From positions 1 through 64,000 of the forward strand of contig PWFH01000148.1 of NCBI GenBank assembly GCA_003553795.1: a stretch of 64,000 nucleotides of DNA. The letters run 5' to 3'. The stretch is from Egibacter sp. (GTDB lineage Bacteria > Actinomycetota > Nitriliruptoria > Euzebyales > Egibacteraceae). The translations under genes were made by a program, and so were the position numbers. The notes beneath the pieces are model-generated. The model was not told the origin of the DNA and did no database searches. It saw only the letters and a list, made by a program, of their open reading frames with translations. Positions 25,576-34,503 of this stretch are shown one piece after another; position 1 is the stretch's first letter, and each line of letters opens with the position of its first letter.

Positions 25576-28500
25576 GTGCGACCGTTCGCCCACCTCGCCG
25601 TCCGCACCGCCTACTCCCTGCGCGACGGGGCCATCCGCCCCGAGGCGCTCGCCGCCGCGGTCGCCGACCGGGGGATGGGGGCCGTCGGCATCGCCGACCA
25701 TGACGGCCTCTACGGCGCGGTCCGCCTCGCCCGCGCCTGCGCGCGCCACGGGGTGCGCCCGGTCCTCGGGGCGAGCCTCGCCCTCGCCGAGGAGCGCGAC
25801 CGCCCCGGATGGGCTCATGCGCGCCACGGCCGGGTGCGTCCCGCCGACGCGCCGCGTCCCCGCTCGGGCGCGGCCTGGCTCGAGGGCGACGCCCCGCGGG
25901 TCGTGCTCCTCGCCCGCACTGCGGCGGGCTACGCCGCCCTCGCCCGGCTCGTGAGCGCCGCCCACCACGACGGTGGACGCGGCCGCCCCGAGGCGCGCTG
26001 GGCACGCCTGGCCGAGGCCGTCGAGGCCGCGCCGGACGGCCTCTTCGCCGTCCTCGGCGACGACGGGCCCGTCGCCCGCCTCCTCGACGCCGGGCGGGCG
26101 CAGGCGGCCCGCGCCGAGGTCGAGCGCTGGCGCGAGCTCCTCGGCACCGAGGGCACCCTCGTGGGGCTGACCCACCACCTCGCGCGCGGCGACGACGCGC
26201 GCGCCCGGGCGCGCTGCGCCCTCGCCGACGCCGCGGGCCTGCGTCCCGTCGTCCACCAGGACGTGCGCTACCTCGACCCCGACGACGCCGTCGTCGCCGA
26301 CCTCGTCGACGCGATCCGTGGCCAGGTGCCCCTCGCGGCCCGGCACAGCCAGCGCCGCGGCAACGCCGAGGGCTACCTCGCGACCCCCGAGGTGCTCGCG
26401 CGACGCTTCGCCGAGCGCCCCGACGCCCTCGAGGCCACCGCGTGGGTCGCCGAGCGCTGCGAGGTCGACCTCGGCCTGGGCCGCCTGCGCGTGCCCGACC
26501 TCGTCGATGCCGGCGAGGCCCCCGGCGGGGCGGCGGTCGAGCTGCGACGGCGCTGCGAGGCGGGGCTCGCCGAGCGCCACCCCGGCGCCGGTGAGGACCT
26601 CGCCCGCCGGCTCGACGACGAGCTCGCGATGCTCACCGCCCTCGGGCTCGAGCCGTACTTCCTCACCGTCGCCGGGATCGTCGACCGGATCCGCGCCAAG
26701 GGGGTCATGGTCGCCTGCCGCGGCTCGGCGGCCGGCAGCCTCGTCGCGCACTGCCTGCGGATCTCCGACGTCGACCCCGTGCGCCACGACCTCTGCTTCG
26801 AGCGCTTCTGCAACCCCTACCGCGACGAGCTGCCCGACATCGACCTCGACGTCGAGTCGGCGCGCCGGGGGGAGATCTACGACGACCTCCTCACCACCTA
26901 CGGCGGCGAGCGCGTGGCCTGCGTCGCGATGGTCGAGACCTTCAAGGCCCGTATGGCGGTGCGCGAGGTCGGCAAGGCGCTCGGCCTGCCTCCCGCCGAG
27001 GTCGACCACGTCGCGCGCGCCCTGCCGCGCATCGGCGCCGCCGACGTGCGCACCGCCATCGACGTCCTGCCCGAGCTCGCCGGCCGCGGGCTCGACCGGC
27101 CCCACCTCGCCCAGCTCCTCGACCTCGTCGAGCGCCTCGACGGGCTGCCCCGCCACCTCGCCCTGCACCCCTCCGGGGTGCTGCTCGGCCACGGGCCCGC
27201 CGCGGACAGCGCGGGACCGTCGAGCGGCGAGCTCGTCGCCCTGCGCGACCTCGTGCCCGTCGAGCCGAGCGCCGAGGGCTACGCGATGGCGCAGTTCGAC
27301 AAGGACGACGTCGAGGCGCTCGGGCTCTGCAAGCTCGACGTCCTCAGCGTTCGGATGCTCTCGGCGATGCGTCACGCCGTCGACGAGGCCCAGCGCGTGC
27401 GGGGCTCGGAGGTCGACCTCGAGGCGGTCGACGAGGCCGATCCCGCCACCTACGACCTCATCCGCTCCACCCGCACGATCGGGATGTTCCAGATCGAGTC
27501 GCCCGGTCAGCGCGAGCTCCTCGGGCGGCTGCAGCCCGACCGCGTCGACGACCTCGTCGTCGACATCTCGCTGTTCCGCCCCGGCCCGGTCAAGGGCGAC
27601 ATGATCGGGCCGTTCCTCCTGCGCCGGCTCGGGCAGGCCGAGGCGGTCCTGCCGCATCCGCTGCTCGCGCCCGCGCTCGACGAGACCTTCGGCGTCATCG
27701 TCTACCACGAGCAGGTCATGCGCTGCATCGCCGCGCTCACCGGTTGCGACCTCGGCGTCGCCGACCTCGCGCGCCGCCGGCTCGGCGACCCCGACGAGGT
27801 CGACGGGCTGCGCCACTGGGTGCTCGCCGGCGCCGCCGAGCGTGGGGTGGGGGAGGCCGAGGCGGCGTCGCTGTGGCGGGCCCTCGAGCAGTTCGCCTCC
27901 TTCGGCTTCTGCAAGGCCCACGCCGCAGCCTTCAGCGTGCCGACGCTGCGCTCGGCGTGGCTCAAGGCCCACCACGCCCCCGAGCTCGTCGCCGGGCTGC
28001 TCACCCACGACCCGGGGATGTATCCGCGGCGGCTCATCCTCGCCGACGCCCGCGCCCTCGGGATCTGCGTCCTGCCGGTCGACCTCGACCGCTCCGAGCG
28101 GGACTACCGCGTCGAGGCGGTGCCCGCAGCCCTGGCCTGGCGCCTGCTCGGCGTCGACGGGCCCGCGCTGCCACCGGGCTGGCGTCGCGGCGGCGACGGC
28201 GAGCCCGTGCCACCGGCGGGGCGCGACCTCGGTGCCGACCCCACCGACCCCGCCCGGCGCTTCGGCGTGCGCCTCGCCCTCGGCGACGTCGCCGGCATCG
28301 ACGGGCGCATGCTCGACGCGCTCGCGCTCGGCCGGCCCTTCCGCGACCTCGCCGACCTGCGGGAGCGCGGCGGGCTCTCCCGCCCGGTCGCCGAGGCCCT
28401 GGCCCGCATCGGCGCGTTCGACGACCTCGCCGGCGTCGCGGCGACGCCGCGCTCGCCGACCCGCCGCGACGTCCTCCTCGAGGTCGCCGAGCGCTGGGGC

Positions 28501-29220
28501 GGCGCGCCGCGGCGCCGGGCGGCGCGCGCCCCTGAGCCCACCCAGCTCGACCTCCTCGGCCCCGCCCCGCCCCCGGGGCTCGCGCCCTACCGCCCCGCCG
28601 AGCAGGTGCGCGCCGAGCTCGAGGTCCTCGGCCTCGACGCCTCCGCCCACGTCGTGTCGTTCTACGACGCGCTGCTCGACGCCCTCGGGGTGACCTGGGC
28701 CTGCGACCTCCTCGACCGCGTCGACGGCGACCGCGTGCGCCTCGCGGGCGCGAAGGTCGCGACGCAGACCCCGCCGGTGCGCTCCGGGCAGCGGGTGATC
28801 TTCCTCTCCCTCGACGACGGCACCGGCGTGAGCGACGCGGCGTTCTTCGAGGACGCCCAACGGCGCTGCGCCGCGACGGTCCTCCACGGCTGGCTGCTCG
28901 TCGTCGAGGGCAGGGTGCAGCGGCGCGGGGCCCGCGGCGTGGGGGTCGCCGCCGAGGCCGCCTGGGACCTCACCGCGCTCATGCGCGCCTGGCAGGAGGG
29001 CACGCTCGACGGGGCGCTCGGGCCGCGGTCCGTGCGCGCCGGCGCGAGCGGGCACGGCGGTGCCCCGTCCCGCGCCGACGCCGCCGAGCACCACCATCCG
29101 GCCTACGACGCCGTGCGCCTCGACCGGGCGGCCGGCCGCCGCCGGCCCCCGCGCCGCGAGGCCGACCTCGCGCGCAGCCTGCCGCGGCTGTGGCACGCCT
29201 CGGACGGTTCGGCCGGATGA
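25576..29220 (+). CDS. dnaE2: Error-prone DNA polymerase III alpha subunit, DnaE2 type
   Basis: C-family polymerase for damage-induced mutagenesis. The 1214-residue product has an N-terminal PHP-like domain, a palm with PDIDLD (D421, D423) and KLD (D588) as catalytic aspartates, a C-terminal helix-hairpin-helix region and an OB-fold (VRLAGAKVATQ...FLSLDDGTG). The PHP motif reads HLAVRT where the family usually has LHCHS, so metal ligands there appear lost. A QLDLLG motif at 990-995 could bind the sliding clamp. GTG at 25576 has GGAGG upstream. A LexA box controls the promoter, and the stop overlaps dinB as ATGA. Confidence 0.95.
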   Translation: MRPFAHLAVRTAYSLRDGAIRPEALAAAVADRGMGAVGIADHDGLYGAVRLARACARHGVRPVLGASLALAEERDRPGWAHARHGRVRPADAPRPRSGAAWLEGDAPRVVLLARTAAGYAALARLVSAAHHDGGRGRPEARWARLAEAVEAAPDGLFAVLGDDGPVARLLDAGRAQAARAEVERWRELLGTEGTLVGLTHHLARGDDARARARCALADAAGLRPVVHQDVRYLDPDDAVVADLVDAIRGQVPLAARHSQRRGNAEGYLATPEVLARRFAERPDALEATAWVAERCEVDLGLGRLRVPDLVDAGEAPGGAAVELRRRCEAGLAERHPGAGEDLARRLDDELAMLTALGLEPYFLTVAGIVDRIRAKGVMVACRGSAAGSLVAHCLRISDVDPVRHDLCFERFCNPYRDELPDIDLDVESARRGEIYDDLLTTYGGERVACVAMVETFKARMAVREVGKALGLPPAEVDHVARALPRIGAADVRTAIDVLPELAGRGLDRPHLAQLLDLVERLDGLPRHLALHPSGVLLGHGPAADSAGPSSGELVALRDLVPVEPSAEGYAMAQFDKDDVEALGLCKLDVLSVRMLSAMRHAVDEAQRVRGSEVDLEAVDEADPATYDLIRSTRTIGMFQIESPGQRELLGRLQPDRVDDLVVDISLFRPGPVKGDMIGPFLLRRLGQAEAVLPHPLLAPALDETFGVIVYHEQVMRCIAALTGCDLGVADLARRRLGDPDEVDGLRHWVLAGAAERGVGEAEAASLWRALEQFASFGFCKAHAAAFSVPTLRSAWLKAHHAPELVAGLLTHDPGMYPRRLILADARALGICVLPVDLDRSERDYRVEAVPAALAWRLLGVDGPALPPGWRRGGDGEPVPPAGRDLGADPTDPARRFGVRLALGDVAGIDGRMLDALALGRPFRDLADLRERGGLSRPVAEALARIGAFDDLAGVAATPRSPTRRDVLLEVAERWGGAPRRRAARAPEPTQLDLLGPAPPPGLAPYRPAEQVRAELEVLGLDASAHVVSFYDALLDALGVTWACDLLDRVDGDRVRLAGAKVATQTPPVRSGQRVIFLSLDDGTGVSDAAFFEDAQRRCAATVLHGWLLVVEGRVQRRGARGVGVAAEAAWDLTALMRAWQEGTLDGALGPRSVRAGASGHGGAPSRADAAEHHHPAYDAVRLDRAAGRRRPPRREADLARSLPRLWHASDGSAG

Positions 29221-30461
29221 GCGCCGGCCGCCGGGCCTATGCTCGCGGCGTGCGCCCCTCCCGCCCTGCCGAGCCGATCCTCCACCTCGACATGGACGCC
29301 TTCTACGCCTCCGTCGAGGTCCGCAGCGACCCGACCCTCGCCGGGCGGCCCGTCCTCGTCGGGGGCACCGGCGGGCGCGGCGTCGTCGCGAGCGCGTCCT
29401 ATGAGGCGCGCACCCACGGGGTGCGCTCGGCGATGCCGATGGCCGAGGCCCTGCGCCGCTGCCCCGACGCCGTCGTGCTCGCCCCGGACTTCGCGCGCTA
29501 CCGCGAGGCCTCCGACGCGCTCATGGCGATCCTGCGCTCGGTCACCCCGCTCGTCGAGCCGCTCTCGCTCGACGAGGCGTTCTGCGACGTCGGCGGGGCG
29601 GTGCGTCTGCTCGGCGACCCCCCGGCGATCGCCGAGGGCCTGCGGACGCGCATCCGCGAGGAGCTGTGCCTGCCCGCGAGCGTCGGCATCGCGCCGAACA
29701 AGCTCCTCGCGAAGCTCTGCAGCGAGAAGGCCAAGCCCGACGGCCTCCTGCCCCTGCCAGCCGCGGAGGTCCGGGCGTTCCTCACCCCCCTCGACGTCCG
29801 CGACCTCTGGGGGGTCGGCGCCCAGACCGCGCAGCGCCTCGCCCGCTTCGGCCTCACGACCGTCGGCGACCTCGCCGCCGCCGACCCCGCCACCCTCGTG
29901 CGCATCGTCGGGGAGGCCGCGGGCTCGCAGCTCGCGCTGCTCGCGCGCGGTGAGGACCCCCGCCCCGTCGTGCCCCACGAGCCGCCGAAGGGGATGAGCG
30001 CCGAGGAGACCTTCGACCACGACGTCGACGACCCCGAGGTCCTGCGCCGCGAGCTCCTGCGCCTCGCCGAGCGCGTCGCCCGCCGCCTGCGCGCCGGTGG
30101 GGTCGCCGGGCGCACCGTCGTGCTCAAGCTGCGCTACGCGAGCTTCGAGACGATCACGCGCTCGCGCACCCTGGCCGTGGCCACCGATCAGGCCACCGAG
30201 CTGCACCGCGAGGTCGTGGGCCTGCTCGACGAGCTGCGCCTCGAGCGCGTGCGCGTCCGCCTCGTCGGCGTCGGCGCGCACAACCTCGTGCCCGCGGGTG
30301 GCACCCGCCAGCTCGACCTCCTCGGCAGCGACCGCTGGGACCGCCTCGAGCGCACCGCCGACCGCGCCCGGGAGCGCTTCGGCGACGCGGCGCTGACCCG
30401 CGGGTCCCTGCTCGACGGGGACGATCCGTCCGAGTGGCCCGCTTCCGAGGGCCCTTCGTGA
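29217..30461 (+). CDS. dinB: Y-family DNA polymerase IV
   Basis: Translesion polymerase. The 414-residue product has the catalytic HLDMDAFYASVE (D25) and SLDEAF motifs, the SVGIAPNKLLAKL region, the helix-hairpin-helix thumb and the little-finger domain. A QLDLLG at residues 365-370 is a candidate clamp-binding motif identical to the one in DnaE2. The ATG at 29217 overlaps the dnaE2 stop (ATGA), so the two are coupled and share the LexA-controlled promoter. Here an intact DinB sits where ImuB, an inactive relative, partners DnaE2 in mycobacteria. A GTG at 29250 is an alternative start. Confidence 0.95.
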   Translation: MSAGRRAYARGVRPSRPAEPILHLDMDAFYASVEVRSDPTLAGRPVLVGGTGGRGVVASASYEARTHGVRSAMPMAEALRRCPDAVVLAPDFARYREASDALMAILRSVTPLVEPLSLDEAFCDVGGAVRLLGDPPAIAEGLRTRIREELCLPASVGIAPNKLLAKLCSEKAKPDGLLPLPAAEVRAFLTPLDVRDLWGVGAQTAQRLARFGLTTVGDLAAADPATLVRIVGEAAGSQLALLARGEDPRPVVPHEPPKGMSAEETFDHDVDDPEVLRRELLRLAERVARRLRAGGVAGRTVVLKLRYASFETITRSRTLAVATDQATELHREVVGLLDELRLERVRVRLVGVGAHNLVPAGGTRQLDLLGSDRWDRLERTADRARERFGDAALTRGSLLDGDDPSEWPASEGPS

Positions 30462-30563
30462 GGCGTATCCTGCGCCAAGGTGCCCAGGGGGGTGCGCAAC
30501 GCGTTCGCGTGAAGCACAATCGGGGCACAGTCGCAATGACGACGACGAACCGCGGAGCTACGG

Positions 30564-30920
30564 ATGCCACTGTCCGACCGTGAGCAGCAGATCCTGAGCG
30601 ACATCGAGGCTCGGCTGCGCGCCGACGACCCGAAGTTCGCCAAGACCGTCGGCACGACGACGGTCACGACGAACGTGCGGCGCAAGATCAAGCTCTCCGT
30701 CGCGACCTTCATCCTCGGGTTCCTGCTCCTGCTCCTCATCATCGTGAGCCTCTGGTTCGCCGTCTCCGGGTTCGTGCTCATGCTCGCCAGCGCGATCTAC
30801 GGCGGCACCCAGCTCAAGCGGCTCGGGGCAGACCACAACCGCGATCTCGGAGGGCAGGTGCGCGGCGGCTTCGATCAGTACATGCGCGACAAGCGCGATC
30901 GAGGCAAGCCCAGCGAGTAG
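30564..30920 (+). CDS. DUF3040 family membrane protein
   Basis: A 118-residue protein that opens MPLSDREQQILSDIEARL, the signature of DUF3040, followed by two membrane helices in a hydrophobic block (VATFILGFLLLLLIIVSLWF and FVLMLASAIY). The family lies upstream of mraZ in mycobacteria (Rv2169c, from memory), and the gene is placed likewise here, though about 6.3 kb from mraZ. GGAG precedes the ATG, and a -10 box TATCCT lies at 30466-30471. The function is unknown. Confidence 0.88.
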   Translation: MPLSDREQQILSDIEARLRADDPKFAKTVGTTTVTTNVRRKIKLSVATFILGFLLLLLIIVSLWFAVSGFVLMLASAIYGGTQLKRLGADHNRDLGGQVRGGFDQYMRDKRDRGKPSE

Positions 30921-30930
30921 GCCTCGGGAT

Positions 30931-30947
30931 GCCGGGCCCGGCCCGGC
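30931..30947. terminator. GC hairpin between convergent DUF3040 and tgpA genes
   Basis: GCCGGG, loop CCCGG, CCCGGC lies in the 35-base gap between the two stops. It has no T-tract but is well placed for both directions. Confidence 0.45.
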
Positions 30948-30955
30948 GTCTCCGC

Positions 30956-33256
30956 TCAGCGTGCCCTGCGCAACGTCCAGGACGTCGCCGCCTGCCGCCC
31001 CTCGCGCGCCCAACGGCGCAACTGCCCGGCGAGGCTGCGGGGCGCGGGCACGGCCGCGGTGAGCCCGCTGAGCGCCCGCTCCGCCGCGGCGGCCTCCTCC
31101 GCGTCGACCTCGGGAGCGAAGCGCGCCCGTCCGGAGGCCAGGGCGAGCCGCTGGGCCGGGGCGGCCGCGCCCGGGGCGGCGACCGCGGCGATGCGCGCCA
31201 GCGCCTCCTGGTCGGTCTCGGAGGGCTGCGGGCGCACGCCCAGGCCCGCGCCGAGGCGCAGCGCGGCCCGGCGACTGCGGCGGATGCGCTCCCGTGGATC
31301 CGGCGGTCCCCGGCGCCGCCGTGCGCCCCGCACGAGCCAGCCGGCCACGGCCGCGGCGGCGAGCAGCGCGAGCACCGGCGCCCAGCGCCACCACCCCTCA
31401 CCGCGGTCCGCGGCCGGGTCGCTCCCGGCCGCACCCGCCTCGGGGCTGTCGCCCTCGACCTCCGGAGCGACGTCGTCGGGGGTGAGCGCCTCGGCGTCGT
31501 CCTCGGCGGCGGCAGGCTCGTCCGGCACGGCGGCGAGGTCGCCGGCCGCGGTGTCGCCGGCGAGGAGGTCGCCGCCGGAGGGCACGAGGACGTTGCCGTC
31601 GCTGCGGGGCGTCGGCTCGAAGGCGACCCACCCCGCCTCGGGGAAGAGGACCTCGACCCAGGCATGGGCGTTGGCGTCGGAGACCTGCCAGACCCCCTCG
31701 TCGGCGTCGACGAGGTCGCCGGGGGTGTAGCCGACCGCTACGCGGCTCGGTACGTCGAGGGTGCGCAGCATGAGCGCCATCGTGGCGGCGAACTGCTCGC
31801 AGTAGCCGATGCGGGCCTCGAGGAAGTCGAGGAGCGCCTCGCCGGAGTGCCCGATCGGGGGGTCGAGGGAGTACGTCCAGGTCTGCAGCTCGCGCTGGAT
31901 CGCGAGCGCCTGGCGCAGCGGGGTGTCGGCACCCGCCGCCGCGGTGATCTCCTCGGCGAGCGTGCCGAGCTCCTCGGGCACCGTGGGGGGCAGGTCGGTG
32001 AGCGCGCTGTCGGGCGCGAAGCCCTCGGCGCCGTCGAGCCGCTCGGGGTCGGGGTCGGGCAGCGCCGCGGTGACCTCGTAGGCGTCGCCGGAGCCGAGGC
32101 GCTCGCCGCGGTCGAGCGTGAGCGTGCCCGAGCGCGGGTCGTGCTGGAAGGCCTCGGCGCGCGGCCCGTCGACGGCGATCGGCGGGTAGGGCGTCGGCAC
32201 GAGCACGCCGTCGAGGTCGAGGACGTCGACGGCGACGGTGAGCTGCTCGGCTGACCCAGGGGTGACCTCGGGCTCGATGCCGTCGGCGACCGGGGCGCCC
32301 CGGATCCGCCCGGTCGTCCACTGCTCGTCGTCGTAGACGTCGAGCGCGGTCGTGCGCAGGTAGACGGGACGCGGGCTGCGCACCTCGAGCACCGGGCCGG
32401 TGTCCTCGGCGGTGAGCGCCGGCCGCAGGCCGACCATCGGGTTCGTCGTCACCGTCGAGCCGCCGCCCCCGCGCACCTCGTAGAGCGGTGGCTCGTCGAA
32501 GCCCGGCAGCGTGTCGGCGAGCGTGAGCGCGGCCGCGGTCGCCGCGGCCAGCATCACCGCGCCGGCGGTGAGCGCGGCCGGCCGGGGGCGTGGTGGGCGA
32601 GCCCCGCTCCAGCGGCTGAGGTCGAGTGCGCCGGTCGCCGCGAGCACGAGCCCGGAGGCAGCGAGGAGGGGCACGACGAGCCAGGGGCCGCCCGTGTCGA
32701 CGAGTGGCAGGGGGACGGCGAAGGCCACGAGAGCGATCGCGAGGGTCGCCAGGGGAGCGGCGCGCACGAGCAGGGCCTCGCCGAGGGCGGTCGCGAGCAG
32801 CCACACCGCGCTCACCGCGAGCAGGAGCAGCGGGGCGCTCGGCGCGACGGGGGCCACGCCCTCGGCGATCTCGACGGGCAGCGCAGCGAGGAGGTCGCCG
32901 CCGGCCGCGAGGGTCTCCCGCGTCGGCACGACCCCGGCGATCGTCGTCGCCGGCGCGAGCAGGGCCGAGGAGAAGCCGGCCCAGCCGGTGAGGGCAACGA
33001 GCCACCGCAGCAGGCCGCCGATCGGCAGGCGGCTCGCGGCCCACGCGAGGGCGCTGGCGGCGAGGCCCGCCGCGGCGAGGGGGGCCAGCCACGCCGTGCC
33101 CTCGAAGACCTCGCGCAGCGGCGCGGCGCTCGCCGCGACGAGGAGCAGGAGCAGGAGGAGCCGGCCGACGCCGGCCAGCGGCGGCGCCGGCGCCGCCTGC
33201 GCTGCGCCCGGCTGCGGCGGGCCGTCGGTGCGCGGAGGATCGGCCAGCGCGGTCAC
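30956..33256 (-). CDS. Transglutaminase-like membrane protein (TgpA, DUF3488)
   Basis: A 766-residue protein: an N-terminal block of about seven membrane helices (DUF3488), an extracytoplasmic transglutaminase core with the catalytic cysteine in IGYCEQFAATMALMLR, histidine in NAHAWVEV and acidic residue in the FEPTP segment, a disordered Ala/Glu linker, one more membrane helix and a DUF4129-like cytoplasmic tail. The substrate is unknown; the Pseudomonas homolog is essential. Its GTG overlaps the upstream stop (GTGA), completing a moxR-DUF58-tgpA operon, a widespread arrangement. Confidence 0.9.
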   Translation of the reverse strand: MTALADPPRTDGPPQPGAAQAAPAPPLAGVGRLLLLLLLVAASAAPLREVFEGTAWLAPLAAAGLAASALAWAASRLPIGGLLRWLVALTGWAGFSSALLAPATTIAGVVPTRETLAAGGDLLAALPVEIAEGVAPVAPSAPLLLLAVSAVWLLATALGEALLVRAAPLATLAIALVAFAVPLPLVDTGGPWLVVPLLAASGLVLAATGALDLSRWSGARPPRPRPAALTAGAVMLAAATAAALTLADTLPGFDEPPLYEVRGGGGSTVTTNPMVGLRPALTAEDTGPVLEVRSPRPVYLRTTALDVYDDEQWTTGRIRGAPVADGIEPEVTPGSAEQLTVAVDVLDLDGVLVPTPYPPIAVDGPRAEAFQHDPRSGTLTLDRGERLGSGDAYEVTAALPDPDPERLDGAEGFAPDSALTDLPPTVPEELGTLAEEITAAAGADTPLRQALAIQRELQTWTYSLDPPIGHSGEALLDFLEARIGYCEQFAATMALMLRTLDVPSRVAVGYTPGDLVDADEGVWQVSDANAHAWVEVLFPEAGWVAFEPTPRSDGNVLVPSGGDLLAGDTAAGDLAAVPDEPAAAEDDAEALTPDDVAPEVEGDSPEAGAAGSDPAADRGEGWWRWAPVLALLAAAAVAGWLVRGARRRRGPPDPRERIRRSRRAALRLGAGLGVRPQPSETDQEALARIAAVAAPGAAAPAQRLALASGRARFAPEVDAEEAAAAERALSGLTAAVPAPRSLAGQLRRWAREGRQAATSWTLRRAR

Positions 33257-34500
33257 GTCGCCACCCGCCGGCGCCGCGGGGCGGTGAGTGCCTGCCGCCA
33301 GCCCTCGGCGACGCCGTCGGCGAGGGAGCCGGCGCGCCACCGCGCGAGGCGCAGCAGCGCGACGAGGTCCTCGGCGCCCTCGCGGGTCTCGCCGTCCGAG
33401 GCGGCGCCGACGAGCGCGATCGCCCCGGGCAGGGACCGGCCGGCGCGCAGCAGCGCGGCGACGTCGCGCTCGGCGGTGAGGGCCTCACCGCCGCGCGGCG
33501 GCGCGAGCACGGCGACGACGAGGCCGGGGGCGAGCCCGCGGTGCAGCCCGTCGAGGGTCGGGGCGAGGCGGTCGGCGTGGCTCGGCTCGACCTCGGCGAG
33601 GCGCTCGAGGTGGGTCGGAGCGCGCGCGGCCGGGCGGAGGGTGCGGTCGTCCTGGAGCACGAGGCGGACCTCGTAGCCGCGGGCCTCGAGGTGGACGCAG
33701 GCGCTCGCGGCCGCGCTGACCGCGCGCTCGAACGCCTCCCGCCCCTGCGGCCCGCCGTGCCGGGCGCGGGTGTCGAGGACGACGCTGGCCTGTGCCGCCC
33801 AGGGCTGCTCGTGCTGGCGGACCATGAGCTTGGCCCGGCGTGCGGTCGACGGCCAGTGCACCCGGCGAAGGTCGTCGCCGGGGTGGTACTCCCGCATCGT
33901 GTGGAACTCGTCACCGACGTCGAGGAGCCGACGCCGCTCGGCCGCGCCGCCGCCGAGGGCGGTGCCCGGCAGCCGTGCCCCGGCGAGGTCGACGAGGCGC
34001 GGCCAGACGAGCACCGTCGAGGTCGCGGCGTAGCGACGGCGCTGCTCGGCGAGGCCGAAGGGGTCGCGCACCGCGATCGCCAGCGGACCGACCCGCCAGC
34101 GGCCGCGCCCGGGTGGCAGCGCCTCGTAGGAGGCCGTGCGCGTCGCCCCAGCCGCCAGCCCGCTGAGGATCGCCCGCGGTGCCGCGGCGCCGCTCGACCG
34201 GCGGGTGGCCAGCGCCGTGGGGCAGGCGTCCTCGACGAGCAGGGTTCCGAGCGGCAGGCGACCGTCGTTGCGCAGGTCGATGGCGACCTCGAAGGGCTCG
34301 TCGGGGCCGAGGCGCTCCGGGGAGACCCGCCGGCGCACCGCCACCGAGGCGGTCGAGAGCTGGACCGAGGCGGTTGCGAGGAGCACGAGGGCGGCCGCGG
34401 CCACCGCGACGGCGTAGAGCTCGCCGACGCCGAGGATCCGGCCCGCAGCGAGGGCGGCGACCGCGCCGAGGAGCAGGGCGAGCCCCCGTCGGGTCGGCAC
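33253..34500 (-). CDS. DUF58 domain protein
   Basis: A 415-residue protein. Two N-terminal membrane helices are followed by a beta-rich region (VSPERLGPDEPFEVAIDLRNDG), then the DUF58 hallmark MREYHPGDDLRRVHWPSTARRAKLMVRQHE and a von Willebrand-like fold. DUF58 proteins are substrates or partners of MoxR ATPases. The gene begins with GTG 3 bases after the moxR stop and overlaps tgpA by 4 bases. Confidence 0.9.
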   Translation of the reverse strand: MPTRRGLALLLGAVAALAAGRILGVGELYAVAVAAAALVLLATASVQLSTASVAVRRRVSPERLGPDEPFEVAIDLRNDGRLPLGTLLVEDACPTALATRRSSGAAAPRAILSGLAAGATRTASYEALPPGRGRWRVGPLAIAVRDPFGLAEQRRRYAATSTVLVWPRLVDLAGARLPGTALGGGAAERRRLLDVGDEFHTMREYHPGDDLRRVHWPSTARRAKLMVRQHEQPWAAQASVVLDTRARHGGPQGREAFERAVSAAASACVHLEARGYEVRLVLQDDRTLRPAARAPTHLERLAEVEPSHADRLAPTLDGLHRGLAPGLVVAVLAPPRGGEALTAERDVAALLRAGRSLPGAIALVGAASDGETREGAEDLVALLRLARWRAGSLADGVAEGWRQALTAPRRRRVAT

Positions 34501-34503
34501 GGC

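Noticed and set aside
30537-30584. 15-codon ORF overlapping the DUF3040 start
   Set aside because: It has no ribosome site and an ordinary composition; the overlap is most likely chance.
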